Shown one piece after another: positions 1 to 7,657 of a stretch of 64,000 nucleotides of DNA (positions are counted from its first letter, which is position 1; each line of letters starts with the position of its first letter). The notes beneath the pieces are model-generated. The model was not told the origin of the DNA. It made no database searches and saw only the letters and a program-made list of their open reading frames with translations. The translations under genes and the position numbers were made by a program. This DNA comes from Comamonadaceae bacterium OTU4NAUVB1 (GTDB lineage: Bacteria > Pseudomonadota > Gammaproteobacteria > Burkholderiales > Burkholderiaceae_C), in NCBI GenBank assembly GCA_024372625.1, contig CP099605.1, positions 1,674,001-1,738,000 of the forward strand. Reading direction: 5' to 3'.

Positions 1-393
1 CGGCTGTGCTGCCTCCTGCGAGGCGAGAGCGGCACGATAGCCAGCTTTCCAAGCGGCAGTTGCTCGGTCCTCCCAGAACTCGTAGCGAGGCCCGGCGAGC
101 AATTCCCGCACCATTGCGTTGACCATTGCGTCCGTGGGATCAAATGGCGGCAGGGTGGCCGCTTTACTGGCTGCGGGGACGGGGGCACGTTTCTCAACGA
201 CCGCGCGCTCCATCTCGGTCAACTGGCCGCGTCCCGAGAAGGTGAACTCGGCGTCGACGCCGGCCACCAAATGGAATGCATCTTTCACGGCATGGCGCAT
301 CAGAAAGTCCCATCCGTCCGGCATCGTGCCTGGCACTGGGCCGCCGATCTTGCATTCCCAAATGACTTCAGGTGCAGGTGTGAGGGTGGTCAT
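1..393 (-). CDS. Hypothetical phage protein (partial, runs off left edge)
   Basis: An open minus-strand frame begins with ATG at 393 and stays open to base 1 (131 codons), so the C-terminus is missing. It starts one base after the TGA of the upstream DndC-like gene, so the two are probably co-transcribed and translationally coupled. The visible protein begins MTTLTPAPEV and has acidic and aromatic residues but no motif I recognise. It is most likely a small early-operon protein. Confidence 0.7.
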   Translation of the reverse strand, partial: MTTLTPAPEVIWECKIGGPVPGTMPDGWDFLMRHAVKDAFHLVAGVDAEFTFSGRGQLTEMERAVVEKRAPVPAASKAATLPPFDPTDAMVNAMVRELLAGPRYEFWEDRATAAWKAGYRAALASQEAAQP

Positions 394-394
394 G

Positions 395-1624
395 TCAGGC
401 TTCCTCGGCAGAGAACAGCAGCGGCTGCACTGCACCGTTCTGATAAACGATCGGCATGACGGCCTCAGCACTTGGCTCGTCACCTTCCCAGCCATCCGGC
501 CACGTGCCGACAGCGATCAGCGCGCGGATGCGTGCTTCCTCCTCGGCGTTGATCAGGCTGATGCGCGGGCGGCGCTGCAGGTCCGCCGTGACGTTGCAGG
601 CCGCCTGGATGCCGAGGATTCGGTTCAGGCCCATCTGCCGCGCTTCGAGCGTGAGCGGGCCCATGCGCTGCGGGTTCTTGGCGATGCCGCCGTCCTTCAG
701 GCGCTCTAGGCCGGCTTTCTTGATTCGGTGCTTCGGCTCGCGCAGCTCGCGCCAAAGCGGCTTGATGCCGGTGAGCGGCTGCAGGTACGCCCAGGCCGGG
801 TTGCGCAGGATCGTCTGCAGCGCGGTGTCTTCGGCGGCGAGCGGGCAGCCCGTGCAGCCGGTGCGCGCGTTGATCTCCTCCGCCTCGTCGCCGCCGTAGG
901 CGTCCGCGATGATGGCCGTGCTCCAGTCGCCGAACTCCTCCTGCGGCGCCCAGTGCTTCAGCCACTCCCAGACATGACACACGCGCCAGTGCAGGAGCGG
1001 CGCCAGTGTGGCCAGCCGGCCGCGCAAGCCCTTGGCGTTGGGCAGCACCTGCTGATACCAGCCCTGGCCGCACTCGGCGCCATCCTTGCTGCACGACATC
1101 TCGATGCGGCGATCGCGGATAGCGCTCTCGCCTTGGCGCACGCCGGTGATCATCAGGATCTGACCATCGAGCTGCTCAACGCGCTCACGCAGCGCCTGCT
1201 CCATCGGATCGATCTTGATCTGGCGTGTGCACCAGCGCAGCGTGTTGTTGTTCGGCGGCGGGACACCGCGGCCCAGGATGTAGACCATGAAGCGCTTGTC
1301 CATCGGTGCCGTCACGACCTGGATCTCGATACCGCGCTCGCGCAGCTCGTCCATGATCTGCTCGGCAGCGATCGCTAGCGGCGGCAGTTCCTGGCGGGTG
1401 TCGGCATAGAACACCGTCAGCGTCTTCGGGCGCTGGATCTTTCCGGTGTCGATCAGCCACATGATCATGGTCAGCGTGGCGCTGCTGTCTTTGCCGCCCG
1501 ACCAGGCGATGCCCCAGTGCGGGTGGTCCGGGCCGTAAGCCTGCAGCGACTGGATCGTCATCTCGATGGACTCGGTCATCTGCAAGCGCTGGCCGCCGTC
1601 GAAGAATGTGGACTGGTGCTTCAT
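395..1624 (-). CDS. PAPS reductase / DndC-like sulfur-transfer ATPase
   Basis: A 409-residue protein of the adenine nucleotide alpha-hydrolase (PP-loop) superfamily. The PP-loop SGGKDS lies at residues 42-47, after a short N-terminal extension. Cysteines in RWCTRQ, EMSCSKDGAEC and the paired TGCTGC motif look like Fe-S ligands, as in the DNA phosphorothioation enzyme DndC, and differ from assimilatory CysH. Family members activate a substrate with ATP and transfer or reduce sulfur. In phages the substrate is unknown; DNA or nucleotide modification is possible. No DndD, DndE or IscS partner is visible here. The start is supported by a GGGAG-type ribosome site upstream. It belongs to the leftward early operon. 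Confidence 0.8.
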   Translation of the reverse strand: MKHQSTFFDGGQRLQMTESIEMTIQSLQAYGPDHPHWGIAWSGGKDSSATLTMIMWLIDTGKIQRPKTLTVFYADTRQELPPLAIAAEQIMDELRERGIEIQVVTAPMDKRFMVYILGRGVPPPNNNTLRWCTRQIKIDPMEQALRERVEQLDGQILMITGVRQGESAIRDRRIEMSCSKDGAECGQGWYQQVLPNAKGLRGRLATLAPLLHWRVCHVWEWLKHWAPQEEFGDWSTAIIADAYGGDEAEEINARTGCTGCPLAAEDTALQTILRNPAWAYLQPLTGIKPLWRELREPKHRIKKAGLERLKDGGIAKNPQRMGPLTLEARQMGLNRILGIQAACNVTADLQRRPRISLINAEEEARIRALIAVGTWPDGWEGDEPSAEAVMPIVYQNGAVQPLLFSAEEA

Positions 1625-1653
1625 ACTGCGACTCCCGAATCAGAGGAGTGCAA

Positions 1654-2010
1654 ATGGATCCGGTGGAACGAGCAAGATGGATGGAGGGATTGATGCCACG
1701 TTTTCAGTACATGACAACGGCACAAGACTTCGAGGGCTTTGCGGCTGAGCATGAGGAGCCTGAAATTCGTGCTGCTTTTGAGCAGCGTGCTTTCATGCAG
1801 GCTGCTGAGACATCCGCGAGAGCCTGGCTTATTCGTTTTGATCGGCAGGAGGCTGCAGCGGCTGAGTCGCGCGCTCTTGAGGACACGCGCAGAACAATTG
1901 CAGCTACGGAGCGCTCTGCGCGTTGGGCTTTGCTGGCGGCTATCGCTTCGGCAGTCAGCGCGTTGGCTGCTGCTGCGACAGTGGCCATTCCGCTGCTGAT
2001 CAAGAGTTAG
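1654..2010 (+). CDS. Small protein with C-terminal membrane anchor
   Basis: A 118-residue plus-strand protein set among minus-strand genes. The start at 1654 is preferred over an upstream ATG because GAGGAG lies a few bases before it. The sequence is an acidic/arginine-rich helical region followed by one hydrophobic segment near residues 92-115, ending LLIKS, so it is probably a tail-anchored inner-membrane protein. Its orientation against the surrounding operon suggests independent expression, like a moron. Function unknown. Confidence 0.5.
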   Translation: MDPVERARWMEGLMPRFQYMTTAQDFEGFAAEHEEPEIRAAFEQRAFMQAAETSARAWLIRFDRQEAAAAESRALEDTRRTIAATERSARWALLAAIASAVSALAAAATVAIPLLIKS

Positions 2011-2081
2011 CTTCACACTGCGGCTCTCCGATATATCCGCACCTCGTGCGCTGGAGCTCGTGCACATCGAGTTGTCGCGCT

Positions 2082-2255
2082 TCATGCCAGCTCCTCACCG
2101 CAGCCCGCGATCTCTTCGGCCGCCACTTTGCGCACCGACTCGACAGGGATGGCCAGAGCTTGCGCCACAGCCGTGCAGGCGCCGTCGTGATCTGGCGCCA
2201 GCTCTCGCGCCCATACCAGGGCGTCGATGATCTTGATCTTGGGGATGACGTTCAT
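2082..2255 (-). CDS. Small hypothetical protein
   Basis: A 57-residue minus-strand frame beginning MNVIPKIKII. A TTG start at 2282 overlapping the stop of the exonuclease gene is an alternative and would give 66 residues. It follows the exonuclease in the early operon. The middle (VAQALAIPVESVRKVAAEEI) resembles a short helical bundle. No known family recognised. Confidence 0.5.
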   Translation of the reverse strand: MNVIPKIKIIDALVWARELAPDHDGACTAVAQALAIPVESVRKVAAEEIAGCGEELA

Positions 2256-2278
2256 GGGGTCTCTGGTGGGATGTCGAG

Positions 2279-3928
2279 TCAAGCGGCTTGCTGGGCTTCG
2301 ACGCCCTGCAGGTGCTGCACGAGCGCAGCGCGGATCGCGGGAAATTGGACCTCGTGGTACAGAACAGCAGCGCGATCGCGGCCGGCGGCCGGGAAGCCCA
2401 GCGACGCCAGACCTTCGGCGCTGATCTGCAGCGGCGCGATGCGCGCGTTGAGCTGGCCCAGGCGCAGCGTCGGCACGGCGCCGGGGGCTGGCGCAGCAGC
2501 GGCGGCGCCTGTAATGGGCGTCGCGCGCAGCGGCATGACAGCGCCGGAGGCTGTAATGGGTGCGGGCGAGGGAGGCGGTGCGGCGGCGGTCTGCAGCGCG
2601 GCAGCGGCCAGCGCTTCAGCGTCGCGCTTGCGCTGCTTGGCCGCTGCGTGCTCGGCGATGCGTGACTTCACCAGCCGCTCCAGGTCTTCCGGCAGCTTCT
2701 GCACGATCACCTGCTCGTCGGGGAACAGGAAGGCGTGCTCGGCCGCCTGCTCGCCGATCAGCGCCAGGTTGGCCTGGATGCGGTCGGCGATGGCGCTGGC
2801 CGCGATCTTGGCCTTGGCCAGCGTGCTGGCGACGGCGTCGCGCATGCTCTGGACGGTGCGCTTGCCCTTGATGGCGCCGGCGAAGTCGCCGAACTGCTCG
2901 GGCATGTAGACCTTGCCCAGGCGGGCGTTCAGGCTCTCAACGTGCTTGGCCAGGGCGGCCGTTCCCTCGCGAACGATCTCTAGCCGGAGCTGGTCTTTGC
3001 GCGACTTCACCAGTCGGTCGAGTTCGAGGCGGGTGCTGCGCGCCTCGGCGCTGATCTCGTCGATGGCACGGAACAGCGCGTCGATGCTCTCGGTCTGGCT
3101 CAGCGCGTGCTGCTTGGCCGCGGCAAGGCGGTCTTCGACGTCGCCGCACCACTTCACCGTCTTCTCTGCATCAGCGAAGTCTTGGTCGGTGGTCAGATCG
3201 CGGTTGATGCCGCCGAAGACCGCTAGGGCGTGCTTCTTGAACGCGAGCAGGTTGCTGGCCATCACCGCGCCGGTGACCTCGATGCGCAGGGCCGGCAGGG
3301 TCTCCGGCGTGCGTCCGACGGCCTCGACCTTGACTTCGGCGGGCACGTAGGCCGCCACGTCCTTCTCGAGCTGCTCCCAGCCGGCCAGGATCGCGGCGCG
3401 CAGCTCGGCGTCCGGCTCGTACCAGGCGTGCATTTCCTCGACCAGCTCCACGCCGGCCCACTTCGAGGCCATGAAGAGGATGCGGGTCGCGCCCGACACC
3501 ATGCACTGCTGTTCCATCTGCACGCGGTAGGCGAGCGGCAGGGCGTCGGCGCCTGCGTCCGACATCAGCGCGGCGCGCAGCTGGTCGTTCAGCGTCTTGT
3601 GCTCGAAGCCGGTGGCCTCGTCGAAGGTCAGCCCGTCGAAGGACGCGGACAGCTTGCCCTTTGCGCCGACGACCGGGTAGAGGTCCTCACCGACGATCTC
3701 TTCGGCCACCGGTCGGGCCAGCGCCTCGAAGCGGTGGCCGTCGTCGAAGCGGCGCTGCGTGGCGGCGTCGACCTCCGGCGTCAGGCCGGTGTGCATCTCG
3801 TGGATGAGCTGCGTGCGCGTCTTGTAGGGCGAGCAGCCCATCATGGCTGGCGCATCGCTGGCGTTGAAGTGCGTGGCGCGGTGGGCCAGCCAGGCGGCCG
3901 AGCCTTGAGCGTGTTCGATGATGTCCAT
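2279..3928 (-). CDS. YqaJ-family viral recombinase / exonuclease
   Basis: A 549-residue protein. The N-terminal ~230 residues match the YqaJ/lambda-exonuclease nuclease fold: W and R near the start (AAWLAHRATH), NASDAPAMMGCSP, then FDGLTFD and the catalytic E-x-K in GFEHKTL, followed by YRVQMEQQCMV. Such enzymes digest one strand from DNA ends to leave ssDNA for an annealing protein. The long C-terminal part is helical and probably coiled coil, ending in an alanine/proline-rich linker. The next gene in the operon encodes the RecT-like partner, together a Red-type recombination pair. Confidence 0.88.
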   Translation of the reverse strand: MDIIEHAQGSAAWLAHRATHFNASDAPAMMGCSPYKTRTQLIHEMHTGLTPEVDAATQRRFDDGHRFEALARPVAEEIVGEDLYPVVGAKGKLSASFDGLTFDEATGFEHKTLNDQLRAALMSDAGADALPLAYRVQMEQQCMVSGATRILFMASKWAGVELVEEMHAWYEPDAELRAAILAGWEQLEKDVAAYVPAEVKVEAVGRTPETLPALRIEVTGAVMASNLLAFKKHALAVFGGINRDLTTDQDFADAEKTVKWCGDVEDRLAAAKQHALSQTESIDALFRAIDEISAEARSTRLELDRLVKSRKDQLRLEIVREGTAALAKHVESLNARLGKVYMPEQFGDFAGAIKGKRTVQSMRDAVASTLAKAKIAASAIADRIQANLALIGEQAAEHAFLFPDEQVIVQKLPEDLERLVKSRIAEHAAAKQRKRDAEALAAAALQTAAAPPPSPAPITASGAVMPLRATPITGAAAAAPAPGAVPTLRLGQLNARIAPLQISAEGLASLGFPAAGRDRAAVLYHEVQFPAIRAALVQHLQGVEAQQAA

Positions 3929-3938
3929 GGCGGTTCCT

Positions 3939-4838
3939 TCAGGCGTTGAGGTCGGCGAGGCGGGCGTCGTATTCGGTGCCCAGGGCCTTGCGGATGTCGG
4001 CGTCGGCCACGGCCTCGATGAGCGCAGCGGCTTCGTTCAGAGCGTCGACGTTCTGGGCTTCGGCGAGGCGGCGCGACACGTCGCCGGCGGTGACAGCCGG
4101 CGCGGCGTTCTCGATCGGCGCACGGATGGCGGCCTTCTGCGCATCGGTCAGCGCGTGCTTGGTCTGGGCCTTGGTGATCACGGCATCCGCCGTGGCGCGG
4201 CCGGCAGCGATGGCCTTGCGCCACTCGGCGAGGCGTGCTTCCCAGGTATCGGACGGCCAGCCCACGGGCTTCGGATCGCTCACGACCTCGGCCGCACCCA
4301 TGAAGCGCTCGGCCGGCGTGTCCATCACCTCCTCGGCGATCGGCATGCCGCGCAGCACGTCGGGGAAGACGTCACGCAGGGCGAAGGCACGGGCGCGCAT
4401 TTGGCGCATCCGCTTCGGGTACTGGGTCCAGGGGCCTTGCTTGCCCGCCAAGCCGGCGGTCTTCGCGTCGTCCATGCTGAAGGTGCGGACCTGCTCGGTC
4501 TCACCGCGGCGCTTCACGCGGCACGTGGCGGTGTGGCCGTCGTCGGTCTCGATCACCGACTCGCACACGGTGCTGCCGCGCACCAGGGCGATGACTGCAT
4601 CACCCCACAGGGACGGGCGGCCATTGATGATCGCGATGTTCTGGATCGCCTGGAGCGGCTTGAGGTTGAGCTCGAACCCCCACTGGATGGCGACGAGGCA
4701 GTTGCCCGGCTTGCCCTTGAAGTCTTTGGGCACCAGGTCGCTGTCGGCGAGGTAGTTGCTGAAGGTCAGCGCCTGCTCGAAGGTCTGCGGGCTGAGGTCG
4801 AACGCCGGCTGGCGCTGCTGAGTTACGAGGTCGGTCAT
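3939..4838 (-). CDS. RecT-family ssDNA-annealing recombinase
   Basis: A 299-residue protein whose N-terminal 200 residues carry the RecT signature: ALTFSNYLADSDLVPKDF, CLVAIQWGFELNLKPLQA, IINGRPSLWGDAVIAL, and KRMRQMRARAFALRDVFPD. These proteins form rings on ssDNA and anneal complementary strands during phage replication. The C-terminal 90 residues are alanine-rich and variable. The gene lies 10 bases upstream of the YqaJ-type exonuclease, in the usual RecE/RecT or Exo/Bet pairing. Confidence 0.88.
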   Translation of the reverse strand: MTDLVTQQRQPAFDLSPQTFEQALTFSNYLADSDLVPKDFKGKPGNCLVAIQWGFELNLKPLQAIQNIAIINGRPSLWGDAVIALVRGSTVCESVIETDDGHTATCRVKRRGETEQVRTFSMDDAKTAGLAGKQGPWTQYPKRMRQMRARAFALRDVFPDVLRGMPIAEEVMDTPAERFMGAAEVVSDPKPVGWPSDTWEARLAEWRKAIAAGRATADAVITKAQTKHALTDAQKAAIRAPIENAAPAVTAGDVSRRLAEAQNVDALNEAAALIEAVADADIRKALGTEYDARLADLNA

Positions 4839-4850
4839 GGTGGTTGGCGA

Positions 4851-5027
4851 TCAGGAGCGGACGAGGTGGCGGACCAGCCAGGCGAGGCTGGGGATGACGA
4901 TCAGCAGGCCGACGATGAAGACGACGAGGACCGTGAAGAAGGAGGGGCCGGACTCAGAGGAGGGCGCCGGCGCAGCGCTGGTGCGGTGCTCGACCAGGCT
5001 GACGGTGGGCTGGAAGTCGAAATCCAT
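4851..5027 (-). CDS. Small single-pass membrane protein
   Basis: A 58-residue protein starting MDFDFQPTVS. Its ATG overlaps the TGA of the upstream gene (TGATG), indicating translational coupling. After a soluble N-terminal 30 residues there is one strong membrane segment (FFTVLVVFIVGLLIVIPSLA) and a basic tail LVRHLVRS. Role unknown; it is part of a run of tiny early membrane proteins. Confidence 0.6.
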   Translation of the reverse strand: MDFDFQPTVSLVEHRTSAAPAPSSESGPSFFTVLVVFIVGLLIVIPSLAWLVRHLVRS

Positions 5028-5242
5028 CACAGCCACCCCAGGCAGGCGAAGCCGACGAGAGCGAAGGCTCCGAAGGCGCATCCCCAGCCAACGATCCGGT
5101 CAGCGGGGTGCACGCGCTGCTTCGTGGCCATGGGCACGATGCGAGCAGTGCTGGAGCGAACGGCCGGGTTGTTCTGGCCGAGAACTCGGCTGAATCGCTC
5201 CGCCGTGCGGGCAAGCTGCGTGGAGACGAGGGCGCGGGCCAT
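5027..5242 (-). CDS. Small basic membrane protein
   Basis: A 71-residue protein with its start at 5242 preceded by GAGGAG. The ATG overlaps the stop of the preceding gene. The N-terminal 50 residues are basic and soluble, followed by one hydrophobic segment (GCAFGAFALVGFACLGWL) at the extreme C-terminus. Part of the overlapping early-left cassette; function unknown. Confidence 0.55.
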   Translation of the reverse strand: MARALVSTQLARTAERFSRVLGQNNPAVRSSTARIVPMATKQRVHPADRIVGWGCAFGAFALVGFACLGWL

Positions 5243-5490
5243 CACATGCTCCTCGCTGGCAGCTGCACACCCATTGCCTGGGCGATCTGCGGGCCGCGGG
5301 TGATGGCAGCGTCCGCCTTGGCGTCGAGCTGAAAGCCGTCGATGTGGCCTTCGAGTTCGTTGTGGGCGTGCACGACACGCAGCCACTGGGCGCTGGTGAG
5401 CGACTGCGAGGGCTCCAGATCCTTGACCATGCGCAGGGCGGCCAGCGCCTTGGTGAGCACCGGAAAGGGCGTGTGCTTGGCGGTGATCAC
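5242..5490 (-). CDS. Hypothetical early protein
   Basis: An 82-residue protein with a GTG start at 5490 that overlaps the stop of the upstream gene (GTGA), with a G-rich ribosome site upstream. The sequence (TKALAALRMVKDLEP, SLTSAQWLRVVHAHNELE) is soluble and helical with no membrane segment, unlike its neighbours. No family recognised. Confidence 0.55.
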   Translation of the reverse strand: MITAKHTPFPVLTKALAALRMVKDLEPSQSLTSAQWLRVVHAHNELEGHIDGFQLDAKADAAITRGPQIAQAMGVQLPARSM

Positions 5491-5648
5491 AGCAGCACCC
5501 CGAGCGCAGCAGCGACCACCATGCCGATGAACGCGATGACAAGTGCGCCGCATACGTGGTTGTTGCCGGCGATCACGTCCTTCTCTTCCTCGCTGACTTC
5601 CTCTTCCGAGATGTCGAGGACGTGGAGAGGGTGGTAGCCGGCGTTCAC
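5487..5648 (-). CDS. Small membrane protein
   Basis: A 53-residue protein with a GTG start overlapping the upstream stop (GTGA) and a GGGGGG ribosome site just before it. It has an acidic stretch (ISEEEVSEEEKD) and then one membrane helix (ALVIAFIGMVVAAALGVLL) at the C-terminus. Second-to-first gene of the early left operon; function unknown. Confidence 0.55.
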   Translation of the reverse strand: MNAGYHPLHVLDISEEEVSEEEKDVIAGNNHVCGALVIAFIGMVVAAALGVLL

Positions 5649-5845
5649 CAGATACCCCCCAGCTTGAGCCCGCCGATGGCGAAGCAAACGAAGAAGAGGA
5701 TCACGCCCGCGGCCGTGAGGTAGTGGCTCGTGGGGATTTTTTCTTCCACGCGCTTGCTCGGGTCGATGCGCGGCTGGCGCCTCATGTCGTGCTCGGCCGG
5801 CTCGTGCGCTTCGCCCAGGTGGCCTGCCTTCTGTTTGCTCTCCAT
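5645..5845 (-). CDS. Small membrane protein, first gene of left operon
   Basis: A 66-residue protein beginning MESKQKAGHLG, with an AGGAG ribosome site upstream. The first ~40 residues are charged; one hydrophobic segment (LTAAGVILFFVCFAIGGL) ends the protein. It lies directly downstream of the operator-covered promoter, the position of lambda N or kil-like genes, but shows no resemblance to those proteins. Confidence 0.6.
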   Translation of the reverse strand: MESKQKAGHLGEAHEPAEHDMRRQPRIDPSKRVEEKIPTSHYLTAAGVILFFVCFAIGGLKLGGIW

Positions 5846-5888
5846 CGCTTGCTCCTGTTCGCCTGACGGGGTGTCTGGCGTTGGAGCA

Positions 5889-5941
5889 ATTATGCAAACA
5901 AGTTTGCTAACAAAGCAAGAAAAAAAGCAAGAAAGTTTGCA
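5889..5941 (-). promoter_or_regulatory. Left early promoter with two repressor operators
   Basis: On the minus strand, CATAAT (5889-5894) and TTGCTT (5913-5918) are separated by 18 bases and fit a sigma-70 promoter reading into the gene at 5845. A dyad TGCAAA-N4-TTTGCT (5893-5908) fills the spacer, and a second, AGCAAG-N4-TTTGCA, lies at 5926-5941. Both match the two dyads between repressor and Cro at 8421-8460. The natural reading is CI-type repression of a PL-like promoter. Confidence 0.7.
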
Positions 5942-5993
5942 TGCAGTGGCGTGAGTAGGCGGCTTGAGACTTGCTTGACGTTGAGTGCACCCA

Positions 5994-6017
5994 ACAAAAG
6001 GCCCGCGCGCGGCGGGC
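5994..6017 (-). terminator. Rho-independent terminator of the repressor operon
   Basis: Read on the minus strand, GCCCGC and GCGGGC form a 6-bp GC stem around a 5-base loop (6001-6017), followed directly by CTTTTG. It lies 28 bases after the HEPN-like gene and before the left promoter. It should therefore end the repressor-led transcript and separate lysogenic from lytic leftward transcription. Confidence 0.6.
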
Positions 6018-6044
6018 TCAGTTGAACGATGTGATCGTCTTTTC

Positions 6045-6437
6045 CTAAGTCATGGCAACAATTCGCCTAGCGGCCGCCATTGCAGTACGGGCCTCGGAAG
6101 CCGAAAGCGTTTTTTTGGGTCTGTAGTCTGCAACGACTCGATCACCGTGTAAGCGACGCAATGCAACTGCTCGCTCACGTGACGCGACTTGTTTGTCCTT
6201 AGGCAGATCAGCCGATGGATTTCCCAGCATGGCCGCAAACTCTACATGCATCCCCTGCCGTGAAAAGTTCTGAGGAAGTGTCCCTTTGGCCGGAAGTGCG
6301 TCATGAAAAGCAACACAATCGTGATAGGCCGCGTAGTAAGCCCGACTGATGGCAGCCCGCACATGCGCTTCGACGCCGCCAGTGTTTTTGGTAAGAGCGG
6401 CTGCACATTCTAGAAGATCGTTAGGAGTGACAGCCAT
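6045..6437 (-). CDS. HEPN-domain-like protein
   Basis: A 130-residue protein (MAVTPNDLLE start). Residues 25-45 contain SRAYYAAYHDC, which fits the R-x(4-6)-H helix motif of HEPN domains (R-x6-H here). Many HEPN proteins are RNases acting in toxin-antitoxin or abortive-infection systems; others only bind nucleotides or partner proteins. The start follows the stop of the TPR-like gene by one base, so translation is coupled. It is the last gene before a terminator, in the same direction as the repressor, so it should be made in the lysogen. Whether the HEPN site is catalytic cannot be told from sequence. Confidence 0.6.
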   Translation of the reverse strand: MAVTPNDLLECAAALTKNTGGVEAHVRAAISRAYYAAYHDCVAFHDALPAKGTLPQNFSRQGMHVEFAAMLGNPSADLPKDKQVASRERAVALRRLHGDRVVADYRPKKTLSASEARTAMAAARRIVAMT

Positions 6438-6438
6438 C

Positions 6439-7218
6439 TCAGTTGGCCTCTTCCATTTCATCGGCTCGGGATCCGATGAAGCCGACGGTCAGTGGAACCG
6501 AATCCAAGTCCGCTGCAACAAGTCGCTCGATAAACTTGAAGCTCATGTCTGTCGCATCTTCAGGACTCATGTCTACTCGCCAACGCACGCCAGGACAATC
6601 CATCTCCTCGTCAAAAGATAGCTGCGGCGCATCGTCTAGCCAGATCAGCTGGCGCTCGCGCATGAGGCTGCCTGCAATGTCTAGGACTGCCGAAAAACGC
6701 TCGTCGGGTATATCGTTGCTTTGCGCAAACTGAGCAATTTGACGAATCTCCTCAATCTGTTCCACATACCCAAGGTCTACCTGTCCTAAACGAGCCTGCT
6801 CAAGCAATTCGGCAACGAACCCAAAACCACCTGCAGCAGCAACGATTGGCAAACCCATGCCTACATTGTGCACCTCAATCGAGAACGCCTGTCGGCCGTG
6901 TATCACAGCTTCAGTAAAGAATCCGAGGTTTTGATAGACCGCGCACCGTAAACGCGCAAGCCACTGCCTCGGTGCCCCTGCAGTCTCGGCGCGCTCAAAG
7001 AATCTCACGGCGCGATCGATGTCGCCAGTGATGTGTGACACAACAGCCATCGCAAGGAAGGCTTCGGCCCGTCCAGCCGGCATAGCTTTGGTCAAATCAT
7101 CAATCCAACCAATGATGCGCGGATCATCTGAAGGAATGTAGTGTCCGATGTGAAAAAGCAATTCTGAAACGGCTTCGGGGATTTCAATCGCGACTTTTTC
7201 GGGTGAAGGATTGGTCAA
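6439..7218 (-). CDS. TPR-like helical repeat protein
   Basis: A 259-residue protein apparently starting with TTG at 7218; no strong ribosome site is visible, so the start is uncertain. Residues ~50-115 show tandem helices with TPR character (AEAFLAMAVVSHITGDIDRA, then ARLRCAVYQNLGFFTEAVIH). The C-terminal third is acidic (WRVDMSPEDATDM). It lies between a lipoprotein gene and a HEPN-like gene and probably acts with one of them. No named family recognised. Confidence 0.6.
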   Translation of the reverse strand: MTNPSPEKVAIEIPEAVSELLFHIGHYIPSDDPRIIGWIDDLTKAMPAGRAEAFLAMAVVSHITGDIDRAVRFFERAETAGAPRQWLARLRCAVYQNLGFFTEAVIHGRQAFSIEVHNVGMGLPIVAAAGGFGFVAELLEQARLGQVDLGYVEQIEEIRQIAQFAQSNDIPDERFSAVLDIAGSLMRERQLIWLDDAPQLSFDEEMDCPGVRWRVDMSPEDATDMSFKFIERLVAADLDSVPLTVGFIGSRADEMEEAN

Positions 7219-7254
7219 TTGATTGCTCTTTTATTCAGCCTCAAGCACTTCAAA

Positions 7255-7653
7255 TTAAGATTTGCCATTGACGCTGTCAACACATTGCCGGTAAGCGGTT
7301 GGCTCTTTCGTGAACATTCCGAATGGATCTGGTGCAAGCCTCAACTCGGTCAGTCCATTGTCGAAAACATCAGCGCTCACTGCTAGGTTGACACGGCTCA
7401 CATATACCTCAATCCTTGTAATGGTGGCAACTCTTGTTTGCTGCACCGAAAAAGCTGTGTTTCCTGAATTCAAGACTTTGAAAGATTCAGTCAAACATTC
7501 GATTAGCGCTGGCGCAGATCGGGTTGGGACAACTCCACTTGAAACAAGAGCATAGCGACTTGGATCTTGAGCGCGAGTTGGAGCTGCGCCGCACCCAAGC
7601 AAGAAGGCGCCGCAAAGGCCTAAACCTAAACAATAGAGCGTTAACGCTTTCAT
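7255..7653 (-). CDS. Prophage lipoprotein
   Basis: A 132-residue protein with a short basic N-terminus, a hydrophobic core and a lipobox (AFLLGC) near residue 22, so it should be a lipid-anchored envelope protein. A longer start at 7674 overlapping the repressor stop is possible. The mature part has two further cysteines (IECLTES, YRQCVDS) that could form a disulfide. It is the first gene after the repressor. Lysogen-expressed phage lipoproteins often block superinfecting phage adsorption or DNA entry; that role is inferred only from position and anchor. Confidence 0.68.
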   Translation of the reverse strand: MKALTLYCLGLGLCGAFLLGCGAAPTRAQDPSRYALVSSGVVPTRSAPALIECLTESFKVLNSGNTAFSVQQTRVATITRIEVYVSRVNLAVSADVFDNGLTELRLAPDPFGMFTKEPTAYRQCVDSVNGKS

Positions 7654-7657
7654 TAGG

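Noticed and set aside
119..709. 196-codon plus-strand frame at the left edge
   Set aside because: Lies opposite the partial early gene and the DndC-like gene, both with good coupling; low-quality protein.
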